Below the pieces are notes generated by a model, which did not search any database, was not told the origin of the DNA, and worked only from the letters and a program-made list of their open reading frames with translations. From contig CABDWT010000017.1 in NCBI GenBank assembly GCA_901456055.1, positions 95,390 through 159,389 on the forward strand: a DNA stretch of 64,000 nucleotides, written 5' to 3'. Shown one piece after another: positions 1 through 8,537 of the stretch. This stretch comes from Phytobacter ursingii. Lineage in GTDB: Bacteria > Pseudomonadota > Gammaproteobacteria > Enterobacterales > Enterobacteriaceae. Position numbers and translations under genes: made by a program. Positions within the stretch are counted from its first letter, which is position 1. Every line of letters begins with the position of its first letter.

Positions 1-43
1 TAAACGGTGCGTCGGGCCTTATTGCTTCTCCACGCTCAGTACA

Positions 44-217
44 TTAGATAAATGTGAACACCAGGGCAACCGGGAAACTGATTGGCCATGTTGCCCCGAC
101 TAAGCATGCGCTGAGCGTTTTGATACGGCGAGTCTCTTTGGATAAAAACCAGGTCACTACACCGGTCAGTAGCGCCATGACGGCATAAAACATCAACATT
201 TTAGTGAACATATCCAT
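44..217 (-). CDS. OrtT/GhoT-family membrane toxin, first tandem copy
   Basis: Predicts a 57-residue, very hydrophobic protein with two membrane segments (about residues 5-25 and 36-56) joined by a short basic loop (KETRRIK). This layout and the closing motif TWPISFPVAL match the GhoT/OrtT family, small inner-membrane toxins known to damage the membrane and lower ATP under stress. I chose the ATG at 217 because AGGAGG ends six bases upstream; a longer in-frame start would bury that ribosome site. A second family member follows head-to-tail at 322-495; by my residue count 34 of 57 positions are identical. No ghoS-like antitoxin is visible nearby, which fits the orphan toxin OrtT better than GhoT. 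Activity of this copy is inferred from family only. Confidence 0.85.
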   Translation of the reverse strand: MDMFTKMLMFYAVMALLTGVVTWFLSKETRRIKTLSACLVGATWPISFPVALVFTFI

Positions 218-321
218 CGTCCGCCTCCTTTCCATGGAAAACATACGCAGACTATGTTGCACATTTTTTACGTTTTATTTTGTCTCACCGGTCACGCCTT
301 GCGTCACCCATTAACAAAAGA

Positions 322-495
322 TCAAAATAGCGACACCAGTAACGCTACCGGAAAGCTCATCGGCCACGTCGAACCCACCAGAAAAGCACTCAGAAAACGA
401 ATCCGTTTACGATCGCTGGATAAAAACCAGGTAATAACTGCGCAAAGTAGCGCCATGATTGCGTAAAAAACCAGCATTTTTTGATAAAGCGACAT
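322..495 (-). CDS. ortT: Orphan membrane toxin OrtT
   Basis: A 57-residue protein starting MSLYQKMLVFYA and ending TWPMSFPVALLVSLF, which I recognise as OrtT (YdcX) of E. coli. OrtT is a two-span inner-membrane toxin without a partner antitoxin, reported to slow growth during stringent-response stress. Hydrophobic segments lie at about residues 5-25 and 36-56 with a basic loop (DRKRIR) between. The ATG at 495 gives the family length; the open frame runs 21 codons further upstream without support. In E. coli ortT also neighbours patD, and here patD is 2.3 kb away with small genes between. A perfect FNR palindrome sits about 50 bases upstream of the start, so oxygen control is possible but unproven. 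Confidence 0.9.
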   Translation of the reverse strand: MSLYQKMLVFYAIMALLCAVITWFLSSDRKRIRFLSAFLVGSTWPMSFPVALLVSLF

Positions 496-544
496 AGCCA
501 CACTAACCCTGTGATAACAAAACGGGCGCAATATGCAGCTTTTA

Positions 545-558
545 TTGATATTTATCAA
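545..558. promoter_or_regulatory. Perfect FNR-type box
   Basis: The 14 bases TTGATATTTATCAA match the FNR consensus TTGATNNNNATCAA at every specified position. It lies between ortT (start 495, minus strand) and a short plus-strand frame with a strong ribosome site (start 603), so it could serve either. I could not place a clear -10 box at the usual 41.5-base distance for either gene. Confidence 0.6.
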
Positions 559-602
559 GTTTTTTCACTTATCGTGCGATTTGCTGCAAGGAGGAAATTG
601 AT

Positions 603-680
603 ATGCACAGGTTTTGCGAACGGGTAATGCCTCACCCACATGATTGCTTCAACAGGTTATGTAGCAATAATTTTTATTAA
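603..680 (+). CDS. Possible 25-residue small protein
   Basis: An ATG at 603 opens a 25-codon frame (MHRFCERVMPHP... ending SNNFY) that stops at 680. The reason to list it is the ribosome site: AAGGAGG lies eight bases upstream of the ATG, a near-perfect anti-16S match in otherwise AT-rich spacer. The peptide has three Cys and three His residues and no hydrophobic stretch. It overlaps the last codon of the convergent zinc-ribbon gene. I do not recognise it; it could instead be a chance purine run. Confidence 0.35.
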   Translation: MHRFCERVMPHPHDCFNRLCSNNFY

Positions 681-934
681 GAATGCGTTTGAAGTTCTCT
701 GGCGATGGTCGTCGATCCAGCGCTTGCGGCAGTCTGTCGTGCCTTTAAGGAATCAAGTGCGGTATGGATCATTTCACTCGCTCTGATTTTTGCATGAGCA
801 ACAATCTTTTCGTCCGCAATGCTGGCATGGCAATGAGGGCAGAATGTTACCCCCCTCGCCTTGTCTTTGGCGATAGCTGCCAAATCTTCGATAATCACGG
901 TTTTTCCGCATTTATCGCATGCAAATTCGAACAT
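677..934 (-). CDS. Small zinc-ribbon protein of unknown function
   Basis: Predicts 85 residues. The first 36 hold a CDKCGK...CPHCH pattern, two CxxC pairs 24 residues apart, as in a zinc ribbon. The rest is a soluble, probably helical tail rich in Ala and charged residues (about 45-75). AGGA lies seven bases before the ATG at 934. There is no signal peptide, so it should be cytoplasmic. It stands alone between ortT and a secreted small protein on the same strand. It is not E. coli YdcY, which occupies a similar place near ortT but lacks these cysteines. Zinc binding is inferred from the cysteines; role unknown, with nucleic-acid or protein binding both possible. Confidence 0.7.
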   Translation of the reverse strand: MFEFACDKCGKTVIIEDLAAIAKDKARGVTFCPHCHASIADEKIVAHAKIRASEMIHTALDSLKARQTAASAGSTTIARELQTHS

Positions 935-1062
935 TGTAACGTCCTGATTATCTCACTGGCGCCACTATATAGCCGCGAGAGTAAACGGCATTAAAACGTG
1001 CTGAACATCGGGATGGCGTGTTTACGTGGTCGGTCACAAAATGGACGCTGTTGCACAGCCAT

Positions 1063-1359
1063 CTATTGTTTATGTTCTTCACGCCACGCTTTGATCATCT
1101 GCGGTGTCACTTCACTGGCATAACAGATGGGATCATAGCCGCCCGGTTTGCTCCAGGCGCTACGCTTACCGCAGCTACTGCCGTTTCTGGCCTGATTGAA
1201 CGGACAGGCACAAGGTCCCGGATACGCTGCAATCGATTCCTCAATTACCTTTTGTTTAACCTGTGCGTCACTCAATACCTGAGTTTTAGCCAGACTGCCT
1301 TCGATACTCAGCACACTGGTTACTGTCAGCACGATCAACATCCACGGGGTGAATTTCAT
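1063..1359 (-). CDS. Secreted Cys-rich small protein, unknown function
   Basis: Predicts 98 residues. Residues 1-24 form a Sec signal peptide (MKFTPWMLIVLTV, small residues before KTQV), so the product should be exported. The mature part carries a compact conserved-looking block with PGPCACPFNQARNGSSCG and GGYDPICYA, giving four Cys that could form two disulfides. Proteins with this PGPCxCP...NG..CG...PxCY pattern are widespread in Proteobacteria as hypothetical exported proteins; I know no established function. It is monocistronic, about 130 bases from the zinc-ribbon gene. The ribosome site is weak (GAAG). The gene is real by its signal peptide and motif; role unknown. Confidence 0.75.
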   Translation of the reverse strand: MKFTPWMLIVLTVTSVLSIEGSLAKTQVLSDAQVKQKVIEESIAAYPGPCACPFNQARNGSSCGKRSAWSKPGGYDPICYASEVTPQMIKAWREEHKQ

Positions 1360-1654
1360 TTAGGCTTCTCAGGAAGGAGAGAATAAGCTTTAAATGTAGG
1401 ACGGGACATTCATGACAATATTGATCGCAGGCAATATCCCCGTTTATTCTTCATCATTCGCAATCAATTTTCTTTATAGATTTAATTTAAGTTATTTATA
1501 AATCATAAGATTAAACTTAACATCAGGCTGATGTAAAAAAACAGCACAGGATAACGTCGTTTTGCCATAAATTCATCTGTTGCTTGCTTTGGCGAATGGC
1601 TGATTTCTCTGGTATTGTCACAGGGCCGTAAATAATTCTTACAGGGTAACAGCA
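1360..1654. other. AT-rich spacer with divergent promoters
   Basis: This spacer separates the exported Cys-rich gene (minus) from the gene at 1655 (plus). It is AT-rich. TTGGCG near 1589 and TATTGT near 1613, 18 bases apart, could be the promoter of the plus-strand gene. I see no other repeat, RNA gene or convincing frame here. Confidence 0.4.
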
Positions 1655-2095
1655 ATGCAAAAGTTTGACGATCTATGGCAATCCATCGAGACCAGAGTGT
1701 GTGAAAACAATGATATAACGCACGAAGAACTGACGAACGAAACGACTGCCAGGGGGGCCGCCGCGAAGCAACGCGTCGCACACATTTTTAGCCTGGAAGT
1801 TCTGCTGTCTCGTCATCGGGAGAAGTATGCCAGCCCTTATGTTGCGCTGGCCGGGGAAGAGGCTCTGTGGCATCTTATTTTCAAGCGTACTGGCTGGAAA
1901 CCCTTTGAAATTAAACAGCTGTCATTCAGCGATGCGATGTTTGTGATCGCTGAACTGTTTCGCGATGAAAACCTGCCTGCGGATGTGCGAGGAATTTTGC
2001 GCGCTAATGGATTACGCGACCAGTCTTATTCGCTATATGATTTCTCGGAAAAAGACTGGGCCCCACGGGATAATGAAAACATCCTCAAACGATAG
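1655..2095 (+). CDS. Hypothetical protein, 146 residues
   Basis: A soluble, mostly helical 146-residue protein (MQKFDDLWQSIETRV...) with no signal peptide or membrane segment. AGGG lies eight bases before the ATG. The central part (residues 50-110) has an alternating hydrophobic/charged pattern, with FIFKRTGW-like aromatic clusters (HLIFKRTGWKPFEIKQLSF), and the C-terminus is acidic. A good intrinsic terminator follows at 2117, so this is a single-gene unit. I do not recognise the family and no E. coli K-12 gene occupies this spot as far as I recall. Codon use looks like that of the neighbours. Confidence 0.7.
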   Translation: MQKFDDLWQSIETRVCENNDITHEELTNETTARGAAAKQRVAHIFSLEVLLSRHREKYASPYVALAGEEALWHLIFKRTGWKPFEIKQLSFSDAMFVIAELFRDENLPADVRGILRANGLRDQSYSLYDFSEKDWAPRDNENILKR

Positions 2096-2116
2096 CCTGC
2101 AAACTATTAGAATATT

Positions 2117-2139
2117 AAGGGCCTGAGCGCCCTTTTTTA
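2117..2139 (+). terminator. Intrinsic terminator of the 146-residue gene
   Basis: Stem AAGGGC / GCCCTT with a six-base loop followed directly by six T residues, 20 bases after the stop codon at 2095. Confidence 0.8.
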
Positions 2140-2284
2140 TTTCGCGCTGCCACTATTTAATACGTACACACCGATCACTGTATTCGGGAACAAGTTCTGT
2201 TTCGCATAGCCTGCTAAGGTTTAGCATTTAGCACTATTAACAACCGCTATTATCAGTAAATTGCCCAATTAGCAGGCGTCATTT

Positions 2285-2515
2285 TCAGGCAGATAAATGA
2301 AAATACGGCTCAACCATTGCGCCATTTAACGCAGGTTCATAACGGGCGAAATGAAGCTCCTCACCCTCGCAAAAATAAGTTTCTATAGGAAGCGTCAGGC
2401 CGGATAAGCCTTCCGGTGTCTGATTTACAGCCCAGGTGATGGTTGTGTCGTTATCATTAACCGTCAAATATTCAGGGATACCGCCAGGTAGCAGCACCAC
2501 AACTACTTTACTCAT
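2285..2515 (-). CDS. Hypothetical protein, 76 residues
   Basis: Predicts 76 residues, MSKVVVVLLPGGIPEYLTV..., with no signal peptide and a beta-rich, acidic composition (calculated by eye to have many Glu/Asp and few Lys). The ATG at 2515 has GGGGGA eight bases upstream. Residues 20-60 show short alternating strands and a turn (NQTPEGLSGLTLP). There is no cysteine pair or catalytic motif to suggest a function. The gene stands alone between two spacers on the minus strand, upstream of the patD operon end. I do not recognise it. Confidence 0.6.
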   Translation of the reverse strand: MSKVVVVLLPGGIPEYLTVNDNDTTITWAVNQTPEGLSGLTLPIETYFCEGEELHFARYEPALNGAMVEPYFHLSA

Positions 2516-2829
2516 TATGTGTCCCCCAGAGAACGAAAATGCGACATTATCAATGGCGGGATGTGACGATAATTTGTCGCACTCATTAAATTAGTGTGAC
2601 ATCCCCTACCTTGATATGTCAGATAATATGTTTTGTAGGATTATTTTATTATGGGCCCTGCTACGCGGGTAAGGCGCGTAAAACATAATCAGGAATATAC
2701 CATCTTTACATTTTTTGACACACTAGAAATTATAAAGCGTGAGAATTACCGCAATTATTCTGTACCTATGAAGAAATTGTTACAGAAACGGTAACGCTCA
2801 CGCTCACACTACGTTCAGTTGTTGAAGGC
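2516..2829. other. Spacer with an inverted repeat and a short frame
   Basis: This spacer separates the 76-residue gene from the 3' end of patD. GGGATGT at about 2558 is repeated inverted as ACATCCC near 2600, with further partial pairing between (GAC...GTG). The frame at 2651-2794 is listed separately. No RNA gene was recognised. Confidence 0.4.
2651..2794 (+). CDS. Possible 47-residue small protein
   Basis: An ATG at 2651 opens 47 codons ending KKLLQKR. The predicted peptide is strongly basic (many Arg and Lys) with an aromatic core (YTIFTFFDTLEII). TAGGA lies about 11 bases upstream, rather far for an efficient ribosome site. It is antisense to nothing and fills half of the spacer before patD. 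I do not recognise it; chance is a real alternative. Confidence 0.25.
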   Translation: MGPATRVRRVKHNQEYTIFTFFDTLEIIKRENYRNYSVPMKKLLQKR

Positions 2830-4254
2830 TCAGTGTTTGATCATCACGTGGCGAACCACCGTGTAATCCTCCAGCCCGTATATCGACATATCTTTGCCGT
2901 ATCCCGAGAGTTTTTGTCCACCATGAGGCATTTCGCTGACAAGCATAAAATGGGTATTCACCCAGGTGCAGCCATATTGCAGACGCGCACTCAGGCGGTG
3001 CGCGCGACCCACATCTTTGGTCCATACCGACGATGCCAGACCATATTGTGAATCATTGGCCCAGCCCAGCACCTGTTCTTCATCGTCAAAGACTGTCACG
3101 CTGACAACCGGACCAAAGACTTCGCGCTGTACTATCGCATCGTCCTGCCTGGCCCCAGCCAGCAGCGTGGGCTGGTAGTAGAACCCTGCCCCCTCGCGTT
3201 TGTTGCCACCCGTGACCACACGGATATGGCTTAATGCTTTGGCCTCTTCCACCGCATTACTGACGCGGGCTAAATGGGCTTCGGAACTCAATGGCCCCAG
3301 TTCGGTGGTTTCATCATCCGGCGCCCCCATTTTCAGGCTAGCCACCGCGGCACCCAGTTTCTCAACCAGCGCATCGTAAACCCCTTGTTGGGCATAAATG
3401 CGACAGGCGGCGGTACAATCCTGCCCGGCGTTGTAAAAACCAAAGGTACGGACCCCTTCGACAACCGCATCCAGATCGGCGTCATCAAACACAATCACCG
3501 GCGCTTTGCCGCCCAACTCCATATGGGTACGTTTAATCGAAGACGCCGTGTGGCCGATAATGTGCTCACCGGTGGCAATAGACCCCGTCAGCGAGACCAT
3601 ACGCACTTTTTCATGGCCGGTCAGCGGATCACCCACGGTTTTCCCCCGACCGAACAGCACGTTCAGTACTCCTGGCGGGAAAATATCCTGCGCCAGCTCA
3701 CCAAGTTTCAACGCTGTTAGCGGCGTGATTTCTGATGGTTTAATGACCACACAGTTACCTGCCGCGAGCGCAGGGCCCAGCTTCCAGGCCGCCATCATCA
3801 ACGGGTAGTTCCACGGCGCGATAGAGGCCACAACGCCAACCGGATCGCGGCGAATCATCGAGGTGTGCCCTTCCAGATACTCCCCGGCGGCCAGCCCGTT
3901 CAGGCAACGCGCGGCGCCTGCGAAGAAGCGAAAGACATCCGCGACCGCCGGAATTTCATCGCTCAGCACACAATGCAAGGGTTTACCGCAGTTCAGCGAT
4001 TCAAGCATCGCAAAGGTTTCGGCATTATCTTCAATCACCTGCGCCAGCTGCAGCAGGCACTCAGCGCGCGCTTTTGGCGTGGTCTGTCCCCAGGTTTTGA
4101 AGGCCTCATCGGCTGCCTTCACCGCTGCGTCCACCTGCGCAGGCGAGGCTTCGGCAATCTCCAGCAACACCTCGCCGGTGGCCGGGTTAAACACGGCCTG
4201 TTTTTCGCCTTCGCCGTCGACCAGTGCTCCATTGATAAATAATTGATGTTGCAT
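2830..4254 (-). CDS. patD: Gamma-aminobutyraldehyde dehydrogenase PatD
   Basis: A 474-residue NAD-dependent aldehyde dehydrogenase, the E. coli PatD (YdcW) length and sequence. It oxidises 4-aminobutanal to GABA in the putrescine transaminase pathway, in the cytoplasm. Visible family marks are the Rossmann motif [11 protein letters not shown]-like segment ([12 protein letters not shown], about residue 225), the general-base motif [10 protein letters not shown] (about 248) and the catalytic Cys in [11 protein letters not shown] (about 280). It is the last gene of a five-gene minus-strand unit, 25 bases after ydcV, so uptake (ydcSTUV) and oxidation of a polyamine-derived aldehyde are linked. 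No stop or frameshift is seen. Confidence 0.95.
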   Translation of the reverse strand: MQHQLFINGALVDGEGEKQAVFNPATGEVLLEIAEASPAQVDAAVKAADEAFKTWGQTTPKARAECLLQLAQVIEDNAETFAMLESLNCGKPLHCVLSDEIPAVADVFRFFAGAARCLNGLAAGEYLEGHTSMIRRDPVGVVASIAPWNYPLMMAAWKLGPALAAGNCVVIKPSEITPLTALKLGELAQDIFPPGVLNVLFGRGKTVGDPLTGHEKVRMVSLTGSIATGEHIIGHTASSIKRTHMELGGKAPVIVFDDADLDAVVEGVRTFGFYNAGQDCTAACRIYAQQGVYDALVEKLGAAVASLKMGAPDDETTELGPLSSEAHLARVSNAVEEAKALSHIRVVTGGNKREGAGFYYQPTLLAGARQDDAIVQREVFGPVVSVTVFDDEEQVLGWANDSQYGLASSVWTKDVGRAHRLSARLQYGCTWVNTHFMLVSEMPHGGQKLSGYGKDMSIYGLEDYTVVRHVMIKH

Positions 4255-4279
4255 AGCGCTATCCTTTCAGAGTTGTCAG

Positions 4280-5086
4280 TTATTTGCCGCTTCCGGCTAC
4301 GGTTTCACCGTCACGGGTTAGCCACCAGGCACCCAAAATCGGGAGGGTCGTTACCAGCATGACCAGCAGCGCCACCACATTGGTTACCGGCACATCACGC
4401 GGGCGCCCCAGTTGATTTAACAACCAGAGCGGCAACGTGCGTTCATGCCCTGCGGTAAAGGTCGTGACGATGATTTCGTCAAACGACAATGCAAACGCCA
4501 GCATCCCCCCGGCCAGCAGCGCCGAACCGAGATTGGGCAACACCACATAGCGAAACGTCTGCCATGAGGTGGCACCTAAATCCATTGAGGCTTCAACCAG
4601 ACTCCACGATGTGCGACGGAATCGGGCTATCACGTTGTTGAAAACCACCACCACGCAAAACGTGGCATGACCGACAACAATGGTGAAAAAACCCGGTTCC
4701 AGATCCACCGTTTTAAACGCCGTTAACAGCGCCAGGCCGGTAATAATGCCGGGCAAGGCGATCGGCAGCAGCAGCAATAGTGAGATGGCGTTCCGGCCAA
4801 AGAACTCACTGCGCCAGAGAGCCATTGCAGCAAGTGTGCCAAGGATTAAAGCAATAAATGTCGCCAGTGCCGCGATCTGCAGTGACAGTGTCACGGCATC
4901 CAGAATATCGCCCCGCGCCGCCGCTACGCTAAACCAGCGCAGCGTAAAGCCCTGCGGGGGAAAACTAAACGCGGCATCCTCGGTATTAAAAGCATAGATG
5001 GCGATTATCAATAACGGGAAATGGAGAAAGATAACCCCACCCCAGGCAGCAATTTTGAGAAATAACGGTGCGCGGTCAGAGTGCAT
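4280..5086 (-). CDS. ydcV: Polyamine-type ABC transporter permease YdcV
   Basis: A 268-residue inner-membrane permease (E. coli YdcV is 264). It has six predicted membrane spans and the cytoplasmic EAA loop, [20 protein letters not shown] at about residues 164-183, through which such permeases contact the ATPase. It belongs to the PotC/spermidine-putrescine permease family and pairs with YdcU. Its start overlaps the end of ydcU by 11 bases, indicating translational coupling. Substrate is not settled even in E. coli; the linked patD suggests putrescine or a related amine. Confidence 0.95.
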   Translation of the reverse strand: MHSDRAPLFLKIAAWGGVIFLHFPLLIIAIYAFNTEDAAFSFPPQGFTLRWFSVAAARGDILDAVTLSLQIAALATFIALILGTLAAMALWRSEFFGRNAISLLLLLPIALPGIITGLALLTAFKTVDLEPGFFTIVVGHATFCVVVVFNNVIARFRRTSWSLVEASMDLGATSWQTFRYVVLPNLGSALLAGGMLAFALSFDEIIVTTFTAGHERTLPLWLLNQLGRPRDVPVTNVVALLVMLVTTLPILGAWWLTRDGETVAGSGK

Positions 5087-6017
5087 CGAACGCTCCCAAA
5101 CGTTTCACGAACGCCAGATAAAGGGCAATCAATACAATGGGGACCAGCGTAAAGGCTGCCGCCATTGGCATGTTGCCGATCGCCCCTTGTTGCGAATAGA
5201 CCATGTTGCCGATAAAGAACCCCGGCGGCCCCACCAGTTGCGGCACAATGAAATCACCCAGCGTCAGGGAGAACGTAAAGATAGAACCGGCGGCAACGCC
5301 CGGAATAGTCAGCGGCAACACCACGTGGCGAAAGGTCTGCCGGGGATGAGCGCCAAGATCCGCTGAGGCCTGTAAGAGCGACGGCGGCAATCGCTCCAGC
5401 GCGGCCTGAATCGGCAGAATCATAAACGGCAGCCAGATGTAGACAAAGACCAGAAAACGCCCCAGCCCCGAGGTCGACAGGGTATTACCACCGATACCGG
5501 GCAGTGTCAGCAGCGCGCCGAGTATGGGCTCCAGCCCCATATGGCCGAGAAACCACTGGGCAACGCCGTCTTTCGCCAGCAGTAGCGTCCAGGCGTAAGC
5601 TTTGACGATGTAGCTCGCCCACATGGGCAGCATCACGGCAATATAGAAAAACGCTTTCCATTTACCGCTGGTGTATTTCGCCATATACCACGCCATCGGA
5701 AAGGCCAGCATAGCGCTTGCCAGCGTCACGGCGACCGCCATGGTGAGCGTACGCAAGATGATGTCGTAATTGGCGGGATTAAACAGCGCCTGCAGGTTAG
5801 CCAGAGTGAAATCCGGCGTCACCGACATCGTGAAATCATCAAAGGTATAGAAGCCTTGCCATAGCAGCGTCAGCAACGACCCCAGATAAACAATGCCGAA
5901 CCACATCAGTGGCCCCAGCAATAGCAGGAACAACCCCAGCGCCGGTTTGCGCCAGAACAGGCCACTCAGGCGGCTACCTGGTTTACGCTGCGGTGAACGG
6001 GACAGACTCATCTCCAT
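5076..6017 (-). CDS. ydcU: Polyamine-type ABC transporter permease YdcU
   Basis: Inner-membrane permease of the PotB type, 313 residues from the ATG at 6017; E. coli YdcU is of equal length. Six predicted spans, with the EAA loop near [20 protein letters not shown]. The start was set at 6017 because its A overlaps the ydcT stop in TGATG, a typical coupling arrangement; ATG 6011 is an alternative two codons downstream, and the longer frame to 6059 would run into ydcT. With YdcV it forms the membrane channel of the ydcSTUV importer. Confidence 0.93.
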   Translation of the reverse strand: MEMSLSRSPQRKPGSRLSGLFWRKPALGLFLLLLGPLMWFGIVYLGSLLTLLWQGFYTFDDFTMSVTPDFTLANLQALFNPANYDIILRTLTMAVAVTLASAMLAFPMAWYMAKYTSGKWKAFFYIAVMLPMWASYIVKAYAWTLLLAKDGVAQWFLGHMGLEPILGALLTLPGIGGNTLSTSGLGRFLVFVYIWLPFMILPIQAALERLPPSLLQASADLGAHPRQTFRHVVLPLTIPGVAAGSIFTFSLTLGDFIVPQLVGPPGFFIGNMVYSQQGAIGNMPMAAAFTLVPIVLIALYLAFVKRLGAFDAL

Positions 6018-7030
6018 CACCCCGCTCCCCGTAACGGCACCATCGCCTCGCGTGACCACGAAGCCAGCACCGTTTGCCCCGGTGCCAGGGTGTCTGGCAA
6101 TAACGCATCGGACATGTTCGCCTGGCTGACCAGCAGTTTTTCACCGTCGCTAAGTTTCAGTTCGAAACGAGTGGCGGCCCCCTGATACTGTACTGCCTGC
6201 ACCACCCCCTGTACCTGAATGTCTCCCGGCTTGTTAAGGCGAATATGCTCAGGTCGCAATGAGAAAATGCCGGTCATCGCACACAACGCACCCGCCCGCC
6301 TGTCGTCGAAAACATTAGACGTGCCGACAAAGCCCGCCACGAACGGCGTGCGTGGGCGCAGATAGAGTTCCCGCGGTGTATCAACCTGCTCAATTTTGCC
6401 ATTATTGAACACCGCCACCCGGTCGGACATCGAGAGCGCTTCCCCCTGATCGTGGGTGACAAAAATAAAGGTGATCCCCAGGTCCTGCTGCAGTTTTTTT
6501 AATTCAAATTGCATTTGCTCGCGCAACTTTAAATCCAGCGCACCCAACGGTTCATCAAGGAGTAAAACACGAGGTTGATTGACCAGCGCCCGGGCGATAG
6601 CCACACGCTGGCGCTGGCCGCCGGAAAGTTGCGATGGCTTACGGGTGTGAACAAAATCCAGCGCCACCTTTTCCAGCGCCTGGCGTGCGCTGGCATGACG
6701 TGTTTTTTTGTCCACGCCTTTGACCATCAGACCATACGCCACGTTATCGAGGATCGACATATGGGGAAACAATGCGTAATCCTGGAAAACGGTGTTGACG
6801 TCACGTTCCCAGGGAGGCAATTCGCTGGCCTCACGACCAAAAATACGAATAGCCCCACCGCTCAGTTGTTCAAAACCGGCGATAAGACGCAGGCAGGTAG
6901 TTTTGCCGGAGCCAGAGGGCCCCAGCATGGAAAAAAATTCCCCGTCGTTTACCGCCAGACTGACGCCGTCGACGGCACGAACATCACTATACAGACGTGA
7001 GACATTTTCAAATTCAACAGCATAGGTCAT
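6017..7030 (-). CDS. ydcT: ABC transporter ATP-binding protein YdcT
   Basis: A 337-residue cytoplasmic ATPase, exactly the E. coli YdcT length. Walker A GPSGSGKTT at residues 37-45, signature LSGGQ at 135-139, Walker B RVLLLDEP at 154-161 and the switch His in FVTHD near 192 are all intact. The C-terminal third is a TOBE-type domain, as in PotA. It energises the YdcUV permease. It sits 17 bases after ydcS and its stop overlaps the ydcU start by one base. Confidence 0.96.
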   Translation of the reverse strand: MTYAVEFENVSRLYSDVRAVDGVSLAVNDGEFFSMLGPSGSGKTTCLRLIAGFEQLSGGAIRIFGREASELPPWERDVNTVFQDYALFPHMSILDNVAYGLMVKGVDKKTRHASARQALEKVALDFVHTRKPSQLSGGQRQRVAIARALVNQPRVLLLDEPLGALDLKLREQMQFELKKLQQDLGITFIFVTHDQGEALSMSDRVAVFNNGKIEQVDTPRELYLRPRTPFVAGFVGTSNVFDDRRAGALCAMTGIFSLRPEHIRLNKPGDIQVQGVVQAVQYQGAATRFELKLSDGEKLLVSQANMSDALLPDTLAPGQTVLASWSREAMVPLRGAG

Positions 7031-7047
7031 ACATCACTCCTGACCGA

Positions 7048-8190
7048 TTAACGTCCACCCATAATGGCGATGTAATCCTGCGTCCAGCGGCTATAAGGGA
7101 CATATTTTCCTCCCTCGGCAACGGGTGTTTTCCAGAACGCAATCTTGTCAAAGAAGCTGTAACCGTTCGTTTCGCAGCCTTTTTCACCCAGTAAATCACT
7201 GGCTTTGCAGCCTTGCGGCACCACCGGCAGTGAACCAAACCAGGCGGCGACATCCCCCTGTACTTTCGGCGTCAGCGACCAGTTCATCCATTTGTAGGCG
7301 CAATTGGGGTGTTTCGCCTGCGCGTGCAGCATGGTGGTATCCGCCCAGCCCGTTACCCCCTCTTTCGGAAATACGGTGGCGATCGGCTGGTTTTCCCCTT
7401 TCAGGGCGTTTGCCTGATACGGCCAGGCGCTGGACGCCACAACACCTTCGTTTTTGAAGTCGCTCATCTGAACCGTGGTGTCATGCCAGTAACGGTGGAT
7501 TAACTGATGCTGATCGCGCAGGACTTTCAGTACAGCCTGATACTGCGCTTCGGTTAACTGGTAGGGATCCTCAATGCCAAGCTGCGGCTGAGTGGCTTTG
7601 ACAAACAGCGCGGCATCGGCGATATAAATCGGCCCGTCATAGGCCTGTACGCGACCTTTATTGGTTTTGCCATCCGGCAAATTTTGCTGCACAAAAACGA
7701 CTGACCAGCTATCTGGCGGCGTCGGGAACGTTTTGGTGTTATACATCAGCAGGTTAGGTCCCCACTGATACGGTGTGCCGTAAACGTTGCCGCCGACGTT
7801 AAACCATTCGCCTTTCTCCAGGCGTGGATCCAGGGTTTTCCAGTTCGGGATCAGCGCGGTATTAATAGGCTGCACGCGTTTGCCCATAATCAGGCGCAGC
7901 GAGGCATCGCCGGACGCGGTCACCAGGTCATAGCCCCCTTTGGCCATCAGGCTGACCATCTCATCGGACGTTGCTGCCGTTTTCACGTTTACCGCACAGC
8001 CCGTCTCTTTTTCAAACTGGCTAACCCAGTCATATTGCTTATCCGTCTGGCCACGTTCGATGTAACCCGGCCAGGCGATAATATCCAGGCGACCTTCTCC
8101 TTTCCCTACTTCCGTCGGCTCGGCGGCGTGTGCTGTCATGATGGTCATGCCCAGTGCGCACAGGCAGCTCGGGGCAAATTTCTTGCTCAT
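7048..8190 (-). CDS. ydcS: Periplasmic binding protein YdcS
   Basis: A 380-residue periplasmic solute-binding protein, the PotD-like component of the ydcSTUV importer. Residues 1-22 are a Sec signal peptide ending AHAAEPT. E. coli YdcS (381 residues) has also been described as a poly-3-hydroxybutyrate synthase linked to DNA uptake, so it may have a second role. The fold family is type 2 periplasmic binding protein. As first gene of the operon it has a 347-base upstream region shared with ydcR, which is read in the same direction but ends before it. Sequence intact. Confidence 0.95.
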   Translation of the reverse strand: MSKKFAPSCLCALGMTIMTAHAAEPTEVGKGEGRLDIIAWPGYIERGQTDKQYDWVSQFEKETGCAVNVKTAATSDEMVSLMAKGGYDLVTASGDASLRLIMGKRVQPINTALIPNWKTLDPRLEKGEWFNVGGNVYGTPYQWGPNLLMYNTKTFPTPPDSWSVVFVQQNLPDGKTNKGRVQAYDGPIYIADAALFVKATQPQLGIEDPYQLTEAQYQAVLKVLRDQHQLIHRYWHDTTVQMSDFKNEGVVASSAWPYQANALKGENQPIATVFPKEGVTGWADTTMLHAQAKHPNCAYKWMNWSLTPKVQGDVAAWFGSLPVVPQGCKASDLLGEKGCETNGYSFFDKIAFWKTPVAEGGKYVPYSRWTQDYIAIMGGR

Positions 8191-8537
8191 ATGTTTTACT
8201 CCTGTCGTAATGAAAATGAGCGGCCGCCTTGCCGTAAAAATATCTCCTGATTTAAAGGTAGACGGAGCGCCGTAAGGCTGAATCCCGCCAATAAGAAATT
8301 TCGCCAGGTTGTGACATACAGCGCATTACATTAATTGCAGAAATGCTCTCTGGGTATCTTCTGGAGTATAGACAAGGAGTTAGCAGATAAAGGTTAATTT
8401 ATGTTCCCATTCGCATTTCGTATGAATGCCTGATGGGCAAGTACAGAAAATAATGACCTCTGCGGCTGAAATTTCCGCAGAGATATTTTTAAATTGAGAA
8501 AACTTTATTCAGAAAATAAGAACAACAGAGTCCTTTT
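8191..8537. other. Spacer between ydcR and ydcS
   Basis: This spacer holds the ydcS promoter region and a hairpin at 8458-8482. A 10-codon frame (ATG 8401, stop at 8433) has AAAGG seven bases upstream. I found no clear -10/-35 pair, nor a sigma-54 element, for ydcS. A short plus-strand transcript ending at the hairpin is possible. Confidence 0.4.
8458..8482 (+). terminator. Hairpin with plus-strand T-tract
   Basis: Perfect stem CTCTGCGG / CCGCAGAG with a nine-base loop. On the plus strand it is followed by ATATTTTTA, so it looks like a terminator for a plus-strand transcript, though no annotated plus-strand gene lies upstream. On the minus strand it follows ydcR by 55 bases but is trailed by a poorer GGTCATTATTTT, so it may also end ydcR. 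Confidence 0.55.
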
